A DNA stretch of 64,000 bases from Castor canadensis. Taxonomy: Eukaryota; Chordata; Mammalia; Rodentia; Castoridae. The stretch covers positions 27,108,001 through 27,172,000 of the forward strand of contig NC_133392.1 in assembly GCF_047511655.1 (NCBI RefSeq), read 5' to 3'. This document shows positions 33,245 through 45,719 of this stretch, piece after piece. Below the pieces are notes generated by a model. It was not told the DNA's origin and did no database searches. It saw only the letters and a program-made list of their open reading frames with translations. Position 1 is the stretch's first letter; every line of letters begins with the position of its first letter. The position numbers and the translations under genes are program-made.

Positions 33245-36204
33245 CTGAAAGGAATAAGAAGCAAATGTCTTCAGTCTAACTACCTTAAGAAAACCCTGTT
33301 TTGAAAGTCTAAGTGAAGTTTCCATTTTGTGTTGTGGCCTCAGCATGCAAATCCTCTATTCAGAGAATTTACCAGGGTGCTAGTTCAGTGTGGGGGTGGG
33401 GGGGCTGGGGCGGGAAGGACCTTGAAAACTTATAAGGAACCTCTGTTGCCTGGACCTCCTGCCAGCTACAGGTACATGTCTATGATCTCAGCCCAATCAA
33501 TCAAACTCCCCCACTGGCACTTGGAACCATAAATTTCAGGTTTTTTTGTATGGTTGAGGCATCATTAATGAGAATCTTCCTTATTCATGCTCCTTACTAC
33601 TTTGAGCATTAATAAGCACCCACTTAGTTTGCTAAGGGTACATGTCCTGTGAGCTACCAACAAAGCTGTCTGCTCTGTGAGGACAGGACCCTTCCTTGAC
33701 TCCATCCCTCCAGGCTATATCCTGGCCTGCACTGACTGGTCTCCAATGGCAGCATCTGCAGATAGGTCCCAAGGCAGATTCCAAACACTGGGTGGGCCCA
33801 TATTCTTGAAACCTAGTGCACCCAGACATGTGCCAACTGGCACTGTTCCTCCTAAACCCCCCACACTCCATGGGCCTCTTCAGCTACTGGAACCCAAAGA
33901 AGCACAGTTTGCCCGCTTCCCATCTCCAGGTGACCCACAATGGGGAGGATCATGGATTCTGTGGTGATAATGAGATAGGTCAGAAATGCCTGCCTCACCA
34001 TCTGGAAGGAAGCACTCAGTAGCCCTAAGTCTCAGGGAAGTCCCTGAAAGGAACTTCCACCACAGAGTGCAGCAACCGTGGAGCAGAGAAGAGGGCCTGG
34101 CTGGTGGGGTGCCATACCTCCTCAGGTGAAAGAGTCCAGGAAGGAGTTCCTGAGAGCGCCACAAAACTTGCCAGCATGAGACGGGTTAAAAGTTAAAACA
34201 GGTCCATGATATAATTTTCAGTAATTATATCTTGTACAAACATGAGCCACAATGATTATACACATGTAAACTCCCAGCTACAAATACAAATCATAAGTAA
34301 AGATGACAGCCAACACACACTTCTGTTAGCCAAGCTCCTGGAATAAGCAAGCAGAGGGGAGAACTCTCAAGGCTGATGATGTAGTCAATGCCCAACCCTG
34401 GAATTCCTTGTAGAATCTTTCCTTCATCATTACTACCAGTACCACCCCAGAAGTCAGACCAGGAGATTAGAAAGAAAGAGACCCCAAATCTCAGAAGCTA
34501 ACATCAGTCCTAGCCTTTTGGATTTTGTGCCTGGATGAACCCAGCTCTCCTATACCATGTAGGGAAGGATCACTGCTGAGAAACTAAATTTAATCTCTTT
34601 CAGGCTAAAAAAGAATCCCTAGAAATAATCATGCTCAAACCCAACTGCATTTAAGGAAGTGCCCCTGGTTTGCATTTTCTCCAGTTAAATAACAATATGG
34701 GCAGAATCCACTTGGAGGGTACACATGTGAACTTTTGGAGACCAGGCTAGAAAGAGATGCTTGAAGAGACATCACCTAAGCTATTTTGTTTCTTTGCTGA
34801 ATTACTCTGTTGAGGTCAGTTCAGTACAGAAAGGCTGGAGAAACAGCTAAGTCTGCAAAAGCAGCCTCCCAGGGATGCAGGTTTGGAAGGGGTGTGAAAA
34901 CCTGGGATAGTACAAGATTGTCTCAAGAACTCTGCAAAAGGAGATGGGTCACTAGGACAAAGGGAAGATTGCAAGCAGCCACCAATTAGAGGCAGCTTTG
35001 TAAAGCGTATTAGACCATCATTCCAGGGCTTTCATCTTGGGCCAAGGGAAATACATGATTTCTAACCACAAAAACTTGAGAAACATACTAAAAGGAACAT
35101 GTGCACAATGGGCTGCATGATGGGGAGAACCCATAGACACAGAAAGAGAAGTCACTGAATCATTTGCACCCACACAGCACCACCTAAAGAGGATTGTGTA
35201 CACACACACAGACTAGTGTGCATTCATGCACACACATGTGTATACCATCTGTCTCTACACAGTGTGCTTTCTGGGCCAGCTCTGTGGTGGGCAGGCCAGC
35301 CCTCACTTGGCTGAGGGGGAGGGACAGGCCCAGCCAGATGGTCTCCACCTGTGTTTGATTACCACCCACCAGGCTGGCTGGACACAACCTCTACACTCTG
35401 AAGCATGAGTTTGGAATGGTTCTGCCTCAGGATAAACACACAGCCTGGGCCTGTCAGAAGGTCTCTTTATCAAAGCAGGCTGCCCAGACAATAACCAAGT
35501 GACAAGGTCATTCAGTCTTCAAAGTTTCCTGGAAGAGCCTGGCTTGATCTGGACTTCCTCATGGGAAGGCTTCTCCTGCCAAAGTGGTTTTGTCTGACCA
35601 GAGACTAAAGTACCTCCAAGGGAACAGCTGTCTCTCACGTCTTTTGGGAGGACAGTGGCACATGCTGCAGAAGGTGGGATCAGGGTCAGAGCAAAGGACT
35701 TTCCTAACACAAAAGGCTCTAAAATACTGGCTTGTGGTAAATGGGGCCAGCGGAATTTCTCTTTACAGGAATTTTTAAAGAAATAGGTTACAGATTCTCC
35801 CCTTTCTGGTAGGGTGGGTGTGAGGGGTCTGTCTTGTTGCAGAAGGATGGATGAGATAGGCTCTCACGACTTTCCAGCTCAAGAAGCCCTGCTCCCATTT
35901 CCTAAGGTGTGCAAGGACAGACTGGCTTTGTCTCAGCAGTCTGGAGAGCCAACATGATGGCTGTACTAGCTTCAGAGATATCACACCTACTGACAGAAAG
36001 AACGCCTGTCTTGCATCCTGGACACGCAGATGCCCAGCCATCAGAACCTGCCCAAAGCCCTCTCCTCCACCATCTCTCTAAGGAATATCAGTCTCCAAGA
36101 GGTCAAAATGATGGATAAGTCAGCTAGGAGGTAAACAGGAACCCAGGAGTGACTTTCTAAAGGAAACACACACTGGGGACCAAAGAAAGAGCTGACCTGC
36201 AAGC

Positions 36205-37125
36205 TGACATCACATGCTCAAAGCACTTGGCATTAGAGAGATGAAAATCAAAACCTTAGAGAAATACTACTCCACAACCTCTAGGATGGCTAAAACAAGA
36301 TAATTTATAACGAGGGTTGGCAGGGATAAGGAGAAATCTAGGAATGCTCATACACTGCTGGGGAGGGTAGGGTGATGTAAAATGGTGGAAATGCTTTGGA
36401 AAAAAATTAAACAGAATTACCATATGAACCAGGAGTTCTGAAAACATACACAAAAACCTGTGTACCATAATATATGAACCAATGTTCATAGTAGCATTAT
36501 TCACAATAGCTAAAGAATAACCCAAATATCCATCAATTGTAGAAAGGCTAAACAAAATATGGTACAATGAAATATTACTTGGCAATAAAAAGGAATGATG
36601 TAGCCAGGCACCAATGGCTCACACCTGTAATCCTAGCTGCTTGGGAAGTTGATATTGGGAGGATAGTGGTTCCAGGCCAGCCTGGGTAATTAACGCTTGA
36701 GACCCTATCTCCAAAATAACCAAATCAAAATGGAATGGAGGTGTGGCTCAAGAGACAGACCACCTGCTTTGTGAGTACTTTCTTTGGGAGCCCTGAGTTC
36801 AAAACCCAGGCCAAAAAAAAATTAATGATGTACAACATGGATGAACCTTGAAAACATTAAGCTAAGTGAAAGTATGATTCCACTTGTATGAAATATTCAC
36901 AATAGACAAAATCCATAGTGATAGAAAGTAGATCAGTGGTTGCCAGGGGCTAGGTAAGGAGAGAATGGGAGTAATTTTGCTAATGGGTAAAGAATATCTT
37001 TGCAGGTGATGGAATTAGATGATGGTGATCGCTGTACAACCTTGTGAATATGCTAAACACCACTAGCTTGTATACTTTTAAAAGGGTAAATTTCATGGTA
37101 TATGAATTTTTAAAAAATGCTGGTA
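36205..37125 (+). repeat. L1 3' portion, split by a B1-ID SINE
   Basis: 'gagagatgaaaatcaaaacc', 'catacactgctggggagggt', 'ttcacaatagctaaagaata', 'acaacatggatgaaccttga' and 'gtgatggaattagatgatgg' are the usual L1 3' landmarks. It is one of the longer L1 remnants here. Confidence 0.85.
36600..36832 (+). repeat. B1-ID SINE inside L1, with target duplication
   Basis: The B1 ('gccaggcaccaatggctcac') is joined by 'ccaaataaccaaatcaaaatgg' style linker sequence to an ID ('atggaggtgtggctcaagag'). It is flanked by aatgatgta on both sides (about 36594-36602 and 36823-36832), so it is younger than the L1. Confidence 0.85.
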
Positions 37126-37394
37126 TTTCAGGTACACCTAAATGTTAGAGGAGATAGGGCCAACATGCTCTACCTATTAATGAATGCTGCACTTTCCTTA
37201 AGTTTGAGGCCTTGACTAAGGACTGTTCCTATGTCTTATTTAACTTTCCAGCATCTCCATGACTCAGCTATTGTTGTTTTCATTTAAGTAATATATGAGA
37301 AGTATTGAGGGACTTTAAAATTCCTTCCATTCCATAAGCTCAGAGCAGGCAACAGAGCTCAGACAAGAGTTCTGTCTGACCTCAGAGCCCATCT

Positions 37395-37560
37395 TCTTAT
37401 TGCTGTGTGATCACAGATAAGATACTTAACCTTGCTGTGACTGTTTCCTCATCTATAAAATGGGGATAATAACAGTATCTATTTCATAAAGTTGTCATGA
37501 GGATTAAATGTTTTGGAACAGTGTCTGGGAAAGTATAAGCATTTTATCACTTCACTTTCA
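37395..37560 (+). repeat. MIR element, well preserved
   Basis: 'gtgatcacagataagatact', 'taaccttgctgtgactgttt', 'cctcatctataaaatgggga' and 'gttgtcatgaggattaaatg' follow MIR closely. Confidence 0.9.
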
Positions 37561-38042
37561 TGGAGTGAAAAAAGCCAATCACAAAAGACCTATATTGTAT
37601 GGTTCTATTTGTATTATATGATAAACAATACAACTTGTAATAAGTCACATTAATTTTATGTCAGATGTTCAAAACAAACAAATCCATGAAGACAGAAATA
37701 GTGGCTGTCTAGGGCTGAGAGACTGAGGGAAAAAGAAGTAGCTGCTAATGTGTATGGAGTTCCTTTTTAGGGTGATAGGGAATTCTAAAATTAGATTGTA
37801 GATGGAGGTGTGGCTCAAGTGGTACAGCACTTGCCTAGCATTCATGAGACCCTAAGTTCAATTCCCAGTCGCAACAAATAAATAAATAAGATTATAGTGG
37901 TGATTATGTAACTACAAACCCACAAAGCTATATACTTTCAATGGGGTGAACTATATAGTATATGAACTATATCTCAAATTTTTAAGTTATTAATTTGGAA
38001 AAAAAACCAAAAATCTAATAGAAAAGTTCACAAACTATAGAT
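37560..38042 (+). repeat. L1 3' end split by an ID SINE
   Basis: 'aaaaaagccaatcacaaaag' and 'gtatatgaactatatctcaa' mark the L1 3' end. An ID unit ('atggaggtgtggctcaagtg' to 'caattcccagtcgcaac', AAAT tail) sits at about 37801-37888. Confidence 0.8.
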
Positions 38043-38271
38043 AATAAAAGATATGGATACATAATTAAGCACCACATAACGATGTCTGTCACAAGGGAAA
38101 TATGCAACAATCTGATGGTAGTCTCATGAGATTATAATGGAACAGAAAATTTCTATCATCTAGTGACATGACAGCTGTAGGACAACATGTCACTCACATT
38201 TGTGGTAATGCTGTTATAACCAAACCTACTATGCTGCCAATAATATAAAAGTATAGTACATACAACTATTT

Positions 38272-38584
38272 TGTTTTTTGTTTTGGTGGTACTGGGGTAT
38301 TGAACTCAGGACCTCACACTTGCTAGGCAGATATTCTATCACTTAAGCCATTCTGCCAGCCTTTTTTGTGTTGGGTATTTGGAGAGATAGGGTCTCGTGA
38401 ACTGTTTGCCAGGGCTGGCTTCGAACCATGATCCTCTGCCTCCTGAGTAGCTAGGATTACACTTGAGAATCACTGATGCCCAACTTATAATGTACTCCTT
38501 TTTTTTTTTTTATTGGAATTTGAACTTTGGACCTCATGCTTACTAGACAGTCATACTATCACTTGAGCCATTCCACCAGCCTGA
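38272..38584 (-). repeat. B1-ID SINE followed by an ID SINE
   Basis: Antisense B1-ID (about 38272-38485; 'ggtggtactggggtattgaa', 'gagatagggtctcgtgaact', 'tgagtagctaggattacact') is followed by an antisense ID at about 38503-38584 ('cacttgagccattccaccag'). Confidence 0.88.
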
Positions 38585-38814
38585 GTGTATTCTTTTCTAT
38601 TTAAAAAAAAAAAAACAGCTAGAAATAGCCTCAGGCAAGTCCTTCGGAAGGTAGTCCATAAAAAGACCTTATGACAAGAGGTGACAGCTCCATGAGTGTT
38701 ACCATCCCTGCACATCTTGTTCTAGTAGGACAAGAGGTGGAAGTGGAAGATAGTAAGCTGGATGATCCTGACCCTATAAGGCCTACCCTAACATGTGTGT
38801 GCATATTTCCTAGT

Positions 38815-39052
38815 TTTTTGCTTTTTGAGAAAGGGTCTTGCTATGTAACCCAGACTGGCTTCAAACTCGAGATCCTCCTGCCTCTGCCTCCCAAGTGATG
38901 GAATTACACCACCATGTAAGCAGATGTATACTACTATGCCCAGTTTGTGTCTTAGTTTTCAACAAAAAAAGTTTTTGTTTTTTTGTTTTTTAATGCTGGA
39001 GCTTCATGCATGCTAAGCATATACTCTACCACTGAGCAACACCCACTTAGTA
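38815..39052 (-). repeat. B1 SINE and ID SINE inside the Tigger-like element
   Basis: Antisense B1 at about 38815-38945 ('gagaaagggtcttgctatgt', 'ctcgagatcctcctgcctct'). A short antisense ID at about 38975-39052 ('cttcatgcatgctaagcata', 'ctctaccactgagcaaca'). The transposon shows through between them. Confidence 0.8.
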
Positions 39053-39198
39053 CCAACAAAAAAATTTAAAAAGTAAAAACAAAAAACATTGCAAAAATAG
39101 GAAAAAAAGCATATAGTATGAGGATATAAAGAAAATATTTTGGTACAGCTGTACAAAAGTGTCAAAAAGTTTTTTTAAAAATTAAAGAATTTATAAAG

Positions 39199-39420
39199 TA
39201 GCTGGGTGCTGGTGGCTCACGCCTATAACCCTAGCCTATAATCCTTGGGAGGCAGAGATCAGGAGGACTGTGGTTCGAAGCCAGCCTGGGCAAATAGTTC
39301 AAGAGACCCTATCTCAAAAAAAATCCAACACAAAAAGGGCTGGCAGAGTGGCTCAAGTGGTAGAGTTCAGGCCTAGCAAGCATGAGGCCCTGAGTTCAAA
39401 CCCCAGTACTATAAAAAAAA
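39199..39420 (+). repeat. B1-ID composite SINE, well preserved
   Basis: 'agctgggtgctggtggctca', 'gactgtggttcgaagccagc', 'gggcaaatagttcaagagac', then an ID with 'ggctggcagagtggctcaag' and 'gagttcaaaccccagtac'. A small internal duplication (cctataaccctagcctataatcc) lies in the B1. Confidence 0.92.
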
Positions 39421-39916
39421 AATTTATTTAGTTACAGTAACATTAGATTAATTAGTTTATTATTGAAGAAAAAATTTTGTAAATTCAGCCCAGCCTAAGT
39501 GTAAAGTGTTTACAAAGTCTACAACAGTGTACAGTAACATCCTAGGCCTCCATGCTCACCACTCACTCACTCACTTGCACAGAACAACTTCCAGTCCTAC
39601 AAGCTCCATTCACAGTAATGACCTATTCAGGTGGCATTTTTAATCTTTTATGGCATATTTTTACTGCATTTTTTCTATATGTAGATACACAAATACCATT
39701 ACATTAACAATTGCCTAGCGTATTCAATATAGTAACATACTATATAGATTTGCAGCCTAGAAACAACAGGCTCTACCACATGGCCAAGGTATATAGTAGG
39801 CCATACCACCTAGGTCTGTGGACAATACAGTCTATGGTATTCATACAAAATGAAATAGCCTAGCAATACATTTCTAAGAACTTTTCACCATTAAGCAATG
39901 CGTAACTACATACATC

Positions 39917-40235
39917 TCCTCAGTCCATGACAAGATGTTTGGCCTCACTCATAATAAGAGAAGTGCAAATTAAAGCAAACAAAAACAACCATGAGGTTGG
40001 CAAAAATTAAAAGTATGATGACATTCTCCCATTATCATATGTTGCTGGTAGAGAAACAAATTTGTACAATCATTATGGAGAAAATTTAGCAATATCTAAC
40101 AAAACTACAATTATGTTTACCACTTCTAAGAATCTGTAATTGCAAAACACAATACTAGAAACCATCTACTGCTCATTCATAGGACAGTGCCTCAAAGAGT
40201 ACTATGCAGTTGTAAGAAGGAATGGGGAACTAACT
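39917..40235 (+). repeat. L1 3' portion
   Basis: 'ctcactcataataagagaag', 'tgcaaattaaagcaaacaaa', 'catatgttgctggtagagaa' and 'actatgcagttgtaagaagg' follow the L1 3' region. Confidence 0.75.
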
Positions 40236-40592
40236 CTTAGGGCCAGAAGTGGTGGTTCACATCTGTAATCCTGGCTATTTGTGAGGCAGAGATCAGGGAG
40301 AAGGCAGTTCCAGGCCAGACTGGGGAAGAAAAAAAGTTAGTGAAACCCCATCTCAACAAGCAAGCCAAGCATGGTAGAACACACTTGTGATCCCAGCTAC
40401 TTGAGAAGCCATAGGTAGGAGAAATCACAGTCCAAGGCTGGCCCTGGAATAAAATACTTAGGACCCTATCCAAAAAATAACTAAAGCAAAAAGTGTTGGG
40501 GGTAGGATAAGGGGCCTATGGGCGTGACTCAAGTGGTAAACACTTGCCTAGAGGCCTTATGTTCAAAACCCCAGGACCACAAAAAAAATAAG
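40235..40592 (+). repeat. Trimeric SINE: B1, B1, ID
   Basis: Unit 1 is 'ccagaagtggtggttcacat'. Unit 2 is 'caagccaagcatggtagaac', after the linker 'accccatctcaacaag'. The ID unit is 'cctatgggcgtgactcaagt' to 'tgttcaaaaccccaggacc' with an A-rich tail. Confidence 0.85.
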
Positions 40593-40965
40593 AAAGAACT
40601 GATAGGGATACTATTAAGTAAATGAATACTTCAGTTTGCTTCTGAGGAGGAAAGAAGGGAAGAAAGGAAGACACATATGCATCTACACATTTGTGCAAAA
40701 AGCCACACTATAAGGATAAATTGGAAACAGACTGGCTGCCTACATGCAGTAGGTGGGAATGAGGGAGAAAGAATGGTGGAGCGGGGCTTAACAATGTTTT
40801 CATATGCCTTTTCATCTCACTTTTGGATGCATGTTAATGGTTTTACATACTCAAATAAAACAGAATTGATGTGGAAGAGGAAAATGCTAAAACGTAATGC
40901 AAACAGAAAGTAATGAATTTAACTATATTTCTAACAAACAATATAACCACACTGAAGGGGGGAAG

Positions 40966-41088
40966 AAAAGAATTAACCTGGGAGGGAAGAGAGAAGGGGG
41001 GGATGGCACAAACAATGTATACACATCTAAGTAAATGTAAAAACAATAAAATAAAAAGAGAAAAGAAAAAAAAAAAAAGAATTAACCT
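40966..41088 (+). mobile_element. Very short L1 3' tail with 14-base target duplication
   Basis: About 95 bases (40980-41074) comprise a GGGA-rich run, 'atggcacaaacaatgtatac', 'acatctaagtaaatgtaaaa' and 'acaataaaat' plus an A-rich tail. They are flanked by aaaagaattaacct at 40966-40979 and 41075-41088. A near-identical tail occurs at 51855-51928. Confidence 0.85.
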
Positions 41089-41427
41089 CAGTAATTTCTG
41101 TACACAGTTTGTTGACCATTATCCTCAGATTAAAGAAAAAAGAGCAGTAAACAAGTAATTTACTTTTTGCGTTAGTACAGGTTAGTGATTCTGAAACTAC
41201 CTTAAATATAAATGTAATGGGGATAATGGGAGTCAGGCTTTTCTGTCAGAGAAGTTTAAAAAATGGTAAACGTATGTCAGAATCAGAAATATGTTTCAAG
41301 GGAAAAAAGAAGGCTAGAATGAACTCCATAGTATAGTTTTGGAATTGGAAGCATCAGTATGAATTCCTGGTATTTAACAGAGATAGATAAACAGAAAAGT
41401 ATGCATGCGTGCGCACGCAGGAGGTGA

Positions 41428-41516
41428 TTTTTTTTTTATTAATATATTTTTTGGTGGTACTGGAGTTTGATCTCAGGATCTTGTCTTCTATCACTTGGGC
41501 CACACCTCCAGTCCAT
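41428..41516 (-). repeat. ID-type SINE
   Basis: 'ttggtggtactggagtttga', 'tctcaggatcttgtcttcta' and 'cacttgggccacacctccag' are antisense ID. A GCATGCGTGCGCACGC run lies just before it (41403-41419). Confidence 0.85.
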
Positions 41517-41575
41517 CTCTCTATCTTCTATTTAATTTTTCTGAAAAATAAAAAACTGCTATAAAAATGGTCTAA

Positions 41576-41905
41576 TAAAGCTGGGAAAGGTGGTGTGTTT
41601 ATAGTCCCAGCTATTTTAGAGGTTGAGACAGGAGGATCACTTGATTCAGAAGTTCAATGCCAGCCTGAGCAACATAGTGAGACCTTTCTCAAAAAGAAAG
41701 AAAAAAGGCAGGCATGGTGGTGCATGGCTGTGGGAGGCAAGGGCCTGTAGGGAGGTAAGAGGATCTCAGTTTGGCCTGGGCAAAAAGTACAGGACCCTAT
41801 CTGAAAAACAAACTAAAAGCAAAAGGACTAGGGACATGGCTTAAGTTGGAGAACCTGAGTTCAATTCCCAGTATAGTCTCCCCCAACCCCACCAAAAAAA
41901 GGTCT
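41576..41905 (+). repeat. Trimeric SINE: B1, B1, ID
   Basis: Unit 1 is 'gctgggaaaggtggtgtgtt'. Unit 2 is 'ggcaggcatggtggtgcatg'. The linker 'aaacaaactaaaagcaaaag' leads to a shortened ID 'gactagggacatggcttaag' to 'gagttcaattcccagtat'. Confidence 0.85.
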
Positions 41906-42384
41906 TAGGAAGCTACTAAAGTTAGCTGATACTTAATAATTGTATATATTATATAAAACGCTAAGAATAATACCTAGAACACAATAAGCAAAACTTAAAT
42001 AATAGCTATTATTTATAGTAGCAGTTACCAATTCTGAGAATTCACCCTATGGGAATAATCTTGTATTTAGAAAAAGCCTTTAGCATAAACATATTCAGTG
42101 GTATTCTTACAAGACTAAAAAATTTAGAAAAAAAATCTAAGTGTTCTACACGTAGGAGATTATATAAGTTCTAGTGCACTGTGTGGTGGGACATTACAGT
42201 TTCTAAAAACAAGGGCTAGCAGGAAAGCAGGAACTATCCGTGAGCTTTGAGAGGCAAAGAGCTCTCTCTCTCTGCCTCTACCTGGTGAGGAGGAACAGGA
42301 AGTTTACATCCAAACCCCACTCTAGAACCTCTACGTTTGCTATTCATCTACTGTTCACAACAGGATAAAAATGTAAATGACTCC

Positions 42385-43080
42385 TTTTTGAATGGTCATG
42401 AAACTGGAACTCTGTGCACTGCTGGTAAAAATGTAAAAGGATGCAACTGCTGTGAAGTGCATGTGGTTGTTCTTTAAAACATTAAACAGAATTACCACAA
42501 TGATCCAGCAATTCCACTTCTGAATATGTACCCCAAAGACTGAAAGAACAAGGACTTGAACAAATTTTGTATGCCCATGCTCATAGAAGCATTATTCACA
42601 ATGACAAAGACAGAGGTAATCCAAGAGCCTATTGGCAGATGAGTGAACTTAGAAATGTGTAATATATAACCAAAGAATATTATTCAGTCTTAAAAAAGGA
42701 AGGGAATTCTGGCACACACAACATGGATGAACCCTGAAGACATTATGCTAAGGAAAATAAGCCAGACATACAATGACAAGCATTGCATGATTCCATTTAC
42801 ATGAGGTACCTAGAGTACTCAAATTGATGGACAGAAAGTAAAATGGTTGTTTCCAGTGGTTAAGAGGAGAGGAGAATGCAGAGCTATTATTTTTAATGAG
42901 TATGGCATTTCAGTGTGAGAAGAAAAAAGTTCCAGAAATGGAAGGTGGTAATGGTTGCACACCAATGTGAACTGACTTAATGTTACTGAGCTATACACCT
43001 AAAAGTGGAGACAATGGTAAATTTCATATTATGTATATTTACCACAAATAAATGGGTATTTAAAAACAAGAAACAAAAGT
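42385..43080 (+). repeat. L1 3' portion
   Basis: 'acaatgatccagcaattcca', 'gctcatagaagcattattca', 'acaacatggatgaaccctga' and 'taagccagacatacaatgac' run through to 'aatggtaaatttcatattat', the standard L1 3' layout. Confidence 0.85.
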
Positions 43081-43108
43081 TAACTTAAAATATGACTCAA
43101 AATACCTC

Positions 43109-43232
43109 TATAGCTGGGTGCAGTGGTGTGCATCTGTAGTCCCAGCTACTCAAGGAAGCTGAGACACAAGATATCTGAGACCAGCCTGGGCAAAATAAAG
43201 AGACTGTGTCTCAAAAATTAAATAAAAGGCTA
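43109..43232 (+). repeat. B1 SINE monomer
   Basis: 'tagctgggtgcagtggtgtg', 'catctgtagtcccagctact' and 'gagaccagcctgggcaaaat' with an A/T-rich tail. Confidence 0.9.
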
Positions 43233-44084
43233 AAGGGCTGAGGCAGAGTGGCCAGTCTACAGGTAGTAGAAGCCCAGGGAAGCTGGGCAGTGAAGAAGGC
43301 ACATGTCAGAGTCTTAGTCTCAGCTACCTTGGGCTCTTGGAGGTCCCAGGGAAGACTCAATGGAAATTACATGAAACTATACCAGACCAGGATCCCAGTA
43401 AGATGCTGAAGAGGAGTCCAGTGAAGTGGGCAAAAATGCAGGCTGTGGAGATGCTGAAGCTGATGCCAACGCCAGCCTCCATCACCTTGGGGGAAGGGGT
43501 GGCAAATTAACTCCCATGCATCCCAGTTTCCTCATCTGCACAATTTGGGTAAAAACACTCCCCCCAACAGGGCAATGAGATACTTTCTGGGCCAGTACAG
43601 CTCCTGGCCTAGCCAGCAACGTCCCACGGGGAGCCCCTCTCCTCTTAGCACTTGCTATCAACGGCCCCTGTTCATCACCCCTTGGAAACATCTGCGGATG
43701 CCACAGCTTCCCTTATTCCCACACTCAGTTTTCATGAGCCTGTTCTTCTAAGCCAGCCAGCTTTGCACAATTTCCTGGCCTCAGACTCCTCCCTGAGCCC
43801 TCAAACCAGGCCTGAGACTTTGTGAGTGCTACCCTGCTTTGAGTGACAGCCATGACAGTGGAATTTGGCAAACAAAACCCTTACAGAGAAGATGTTTTAT
43901 TTTGAACAGTTCACAATTACTGGTACTTCATTAGTCATTCAGAAATGGTGTTTGGTGAACACAAGCACCATACTGGGTAGTAAAACCTTGTAAAGTTCTT
44001 TTGAAGTATTCTTATATAGTAATATTCTGACAGAGCTAAGATTTTTTTAAGCTTCCAGTTACATTAAATTATTTTGTGTACTCA

Positions 44085-44250
44085 CAAAAAAAAAAAAAAA
44101 AAAAAAAGGAAGAAAGAAAAAACACATCAGTCCGGGGCTGGGGGCATAGCTTAATGGTACAGCGACTTTTTGTACAAGACCCTGGATTTGATCCCCAGTA
44201 CCACAAAAAGAAAGAAGGAAGGAAGGGGGGAGGGAGAAAGGAAGGAAACA
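44085..44250 (+). repeat. Poly(A), ID-type SINE and GGAA tail
   Basis: An A-run (44085-44107) precedes an ID unit (44133-44205; 'ggggctgggggcatagctta', 'ttgatccccagtaccac'). An AAGG/GGGA microsatellite follows at about 44206-44248. Confidence 0.85.
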
Positions 44251-45447
44251 TCAGGCAACCACACTCGCACAGGGAGCCAAGAGTGTGATGAGGCTGCAAT
44301 GCACACAGCCGTCTGTGAGTTTTAACTCAGCATTTCACATGCTTCCTTCTGCTCTACCCTGTCCAACCAGATTCACAGAACGATTTGCCTCACTCAAGTA
44401 GCCCTTTCCTGAGATCTTGCTGGGAGCCAAGGACAGCATTCCTCAAGTTTAAAAACAGTAGTTCCCAGGACAGATTCAGCTGAAAACCCAGCCAAACAAA
44501 CCCTCCTGGCTCCCAACACTGGTGGCTTAACTCTGTCCTGGGCTTTCAGTGAGCAAAGAGCTTCCCAAACCAAGACATGGAATTTAAGAAAAGCCCACAC
44601 CAAAAGCAACAGACTTTTTCTTGCAGGGTGGTAGAAACTCACAGTCAATCATCCCCAGTTGAAATCTTCTGCACCTTCTTCCCTCTACTCTCAACCACCT
44701 CCCAAAAACCAACTGGTCAGCCCCAGGGGGATCTCAAGCCAGTCAGGCAAGCTACAGGAACTCTGATAGCTCCCTCTCTTCACTTTGCTTAAAGCAACAT
44801 CTTACAAAGCCTTTTAAAAAGTAAAAAAGCAAGCTGGGCCAATGGCAGATCACCGTTGGATGGGGAAGTGAGGTGCCTTCTGTACACAGGTGTGTAGCTC
44901 AAGGGCTTCCTACCCACTCAGGATCCATAAGATCTCCCCAGGGGCCTTGGTCTACCCATTGCCCTCTAAGAAGCCAGCAACCAAAAGATTGGGACACCTG
45001 AAAGAAGGTAACGGAAAGAAACAAATCTTTATAGCATCTCAGTTCCCCAAGGGCAAGGATTGTACTCTTTGTGTGTTCTGTACATGGGTACATCATGTCA
45101 AAGTTGAGCAATACTAAATGGTAGTAACATTCCCGTTGGTTCCCAAAGAGATAATCAGACCTTGATATGAAACAACAAACAAGATAAGACAGTATTAAAA
45201 AGTAATGAGCCTTTCACTTAGTCACTATCAAGGTCAGATTCAAATTTCTTAATGACCTTACCTTTTAGCCACTTTTGCTGCTGTTTCCGTTTTAGAGAGG
45301 TAGAACCAACACTCAGCTAGGTTCTCTTGCCCTCATACTAGTGCTGGAGTCTCCTGTCACTGGAAAAACTTCCTAAAAATCCCACTCCTGCCCCCGCCAT
45401 GCCATCCTTTGCTTCCCTCATGAGTCAACAAAAAATTTACTGTCACT

Positions 45448-45657
45448 TTTTTTTTTTTTAAGACAAGGTCTCACTATGTAACCGCCCAGACTGGCCTCAA
45501 ACTCACAATCCTCCTGCTTCAGCCTCCCAGGTGTTGAGATTACAGTAGTGAACCACCACTCCAGCTTGTTTTGTTTTTGGAGGCACTGGAGTTTGAACTC
45601 AGGGCCTCACACTTACTAGACAGCCACTCTACCACTTGAGCTACTCTATCAGCCCTT
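45448..45657 (-). repeat. B1 SINE followed by an ID SINE
   Basis: Antisense B1 ('agacaaggtctcactatgta', 'cctcctgcttcagcctccca') at about 45448-45567, then antisense ID ('ggcactggagtttgaactca', 'ctaccacttgagctactcta') at about 45568-45657. Confidence 0.88.
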
Positions 45658-45719
45658 ACCATGTCCAGCCTGAATGACATATTCTCTGCGTTGCCTTCAA
45701 ATTCTGCAATCTCACCTTG

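Larger units (their letters stand above)
38050..39912 (+). mobile_element. Tigger/pogo-like DNA transposon, riddled with SINEs
   Basis: The left end near 38062 (aagcaccacataacgatgtc) and right end near 39888-39908 (attaagcaatgcgtaactac) are decayed inverted ends. Interior landmarks I recognise from an old mammalian element are 'tcatgagattataatggaac', 'ataaaagtatagtacataca', 'ctccatgagtgttaccatcc' and 'cttccagtcctacaagctcc'. A short remnant of coding-like sequence (38640-38790, acidic, VGQEVEVEDSKLDDPDP) may be the end of an old transposase. Five SINEs have inserted: about 38272-38485, 38503-38584, 38815-38945, 38975-39050 and 39199-39420. Confidence 0.65.

Noticed and set aside
32873-33304. 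143-codon plus-strand frame over SUFU exon 3
   Set aside because: It is the antisense shadow of a real exon and has no recognisable protein similarity.
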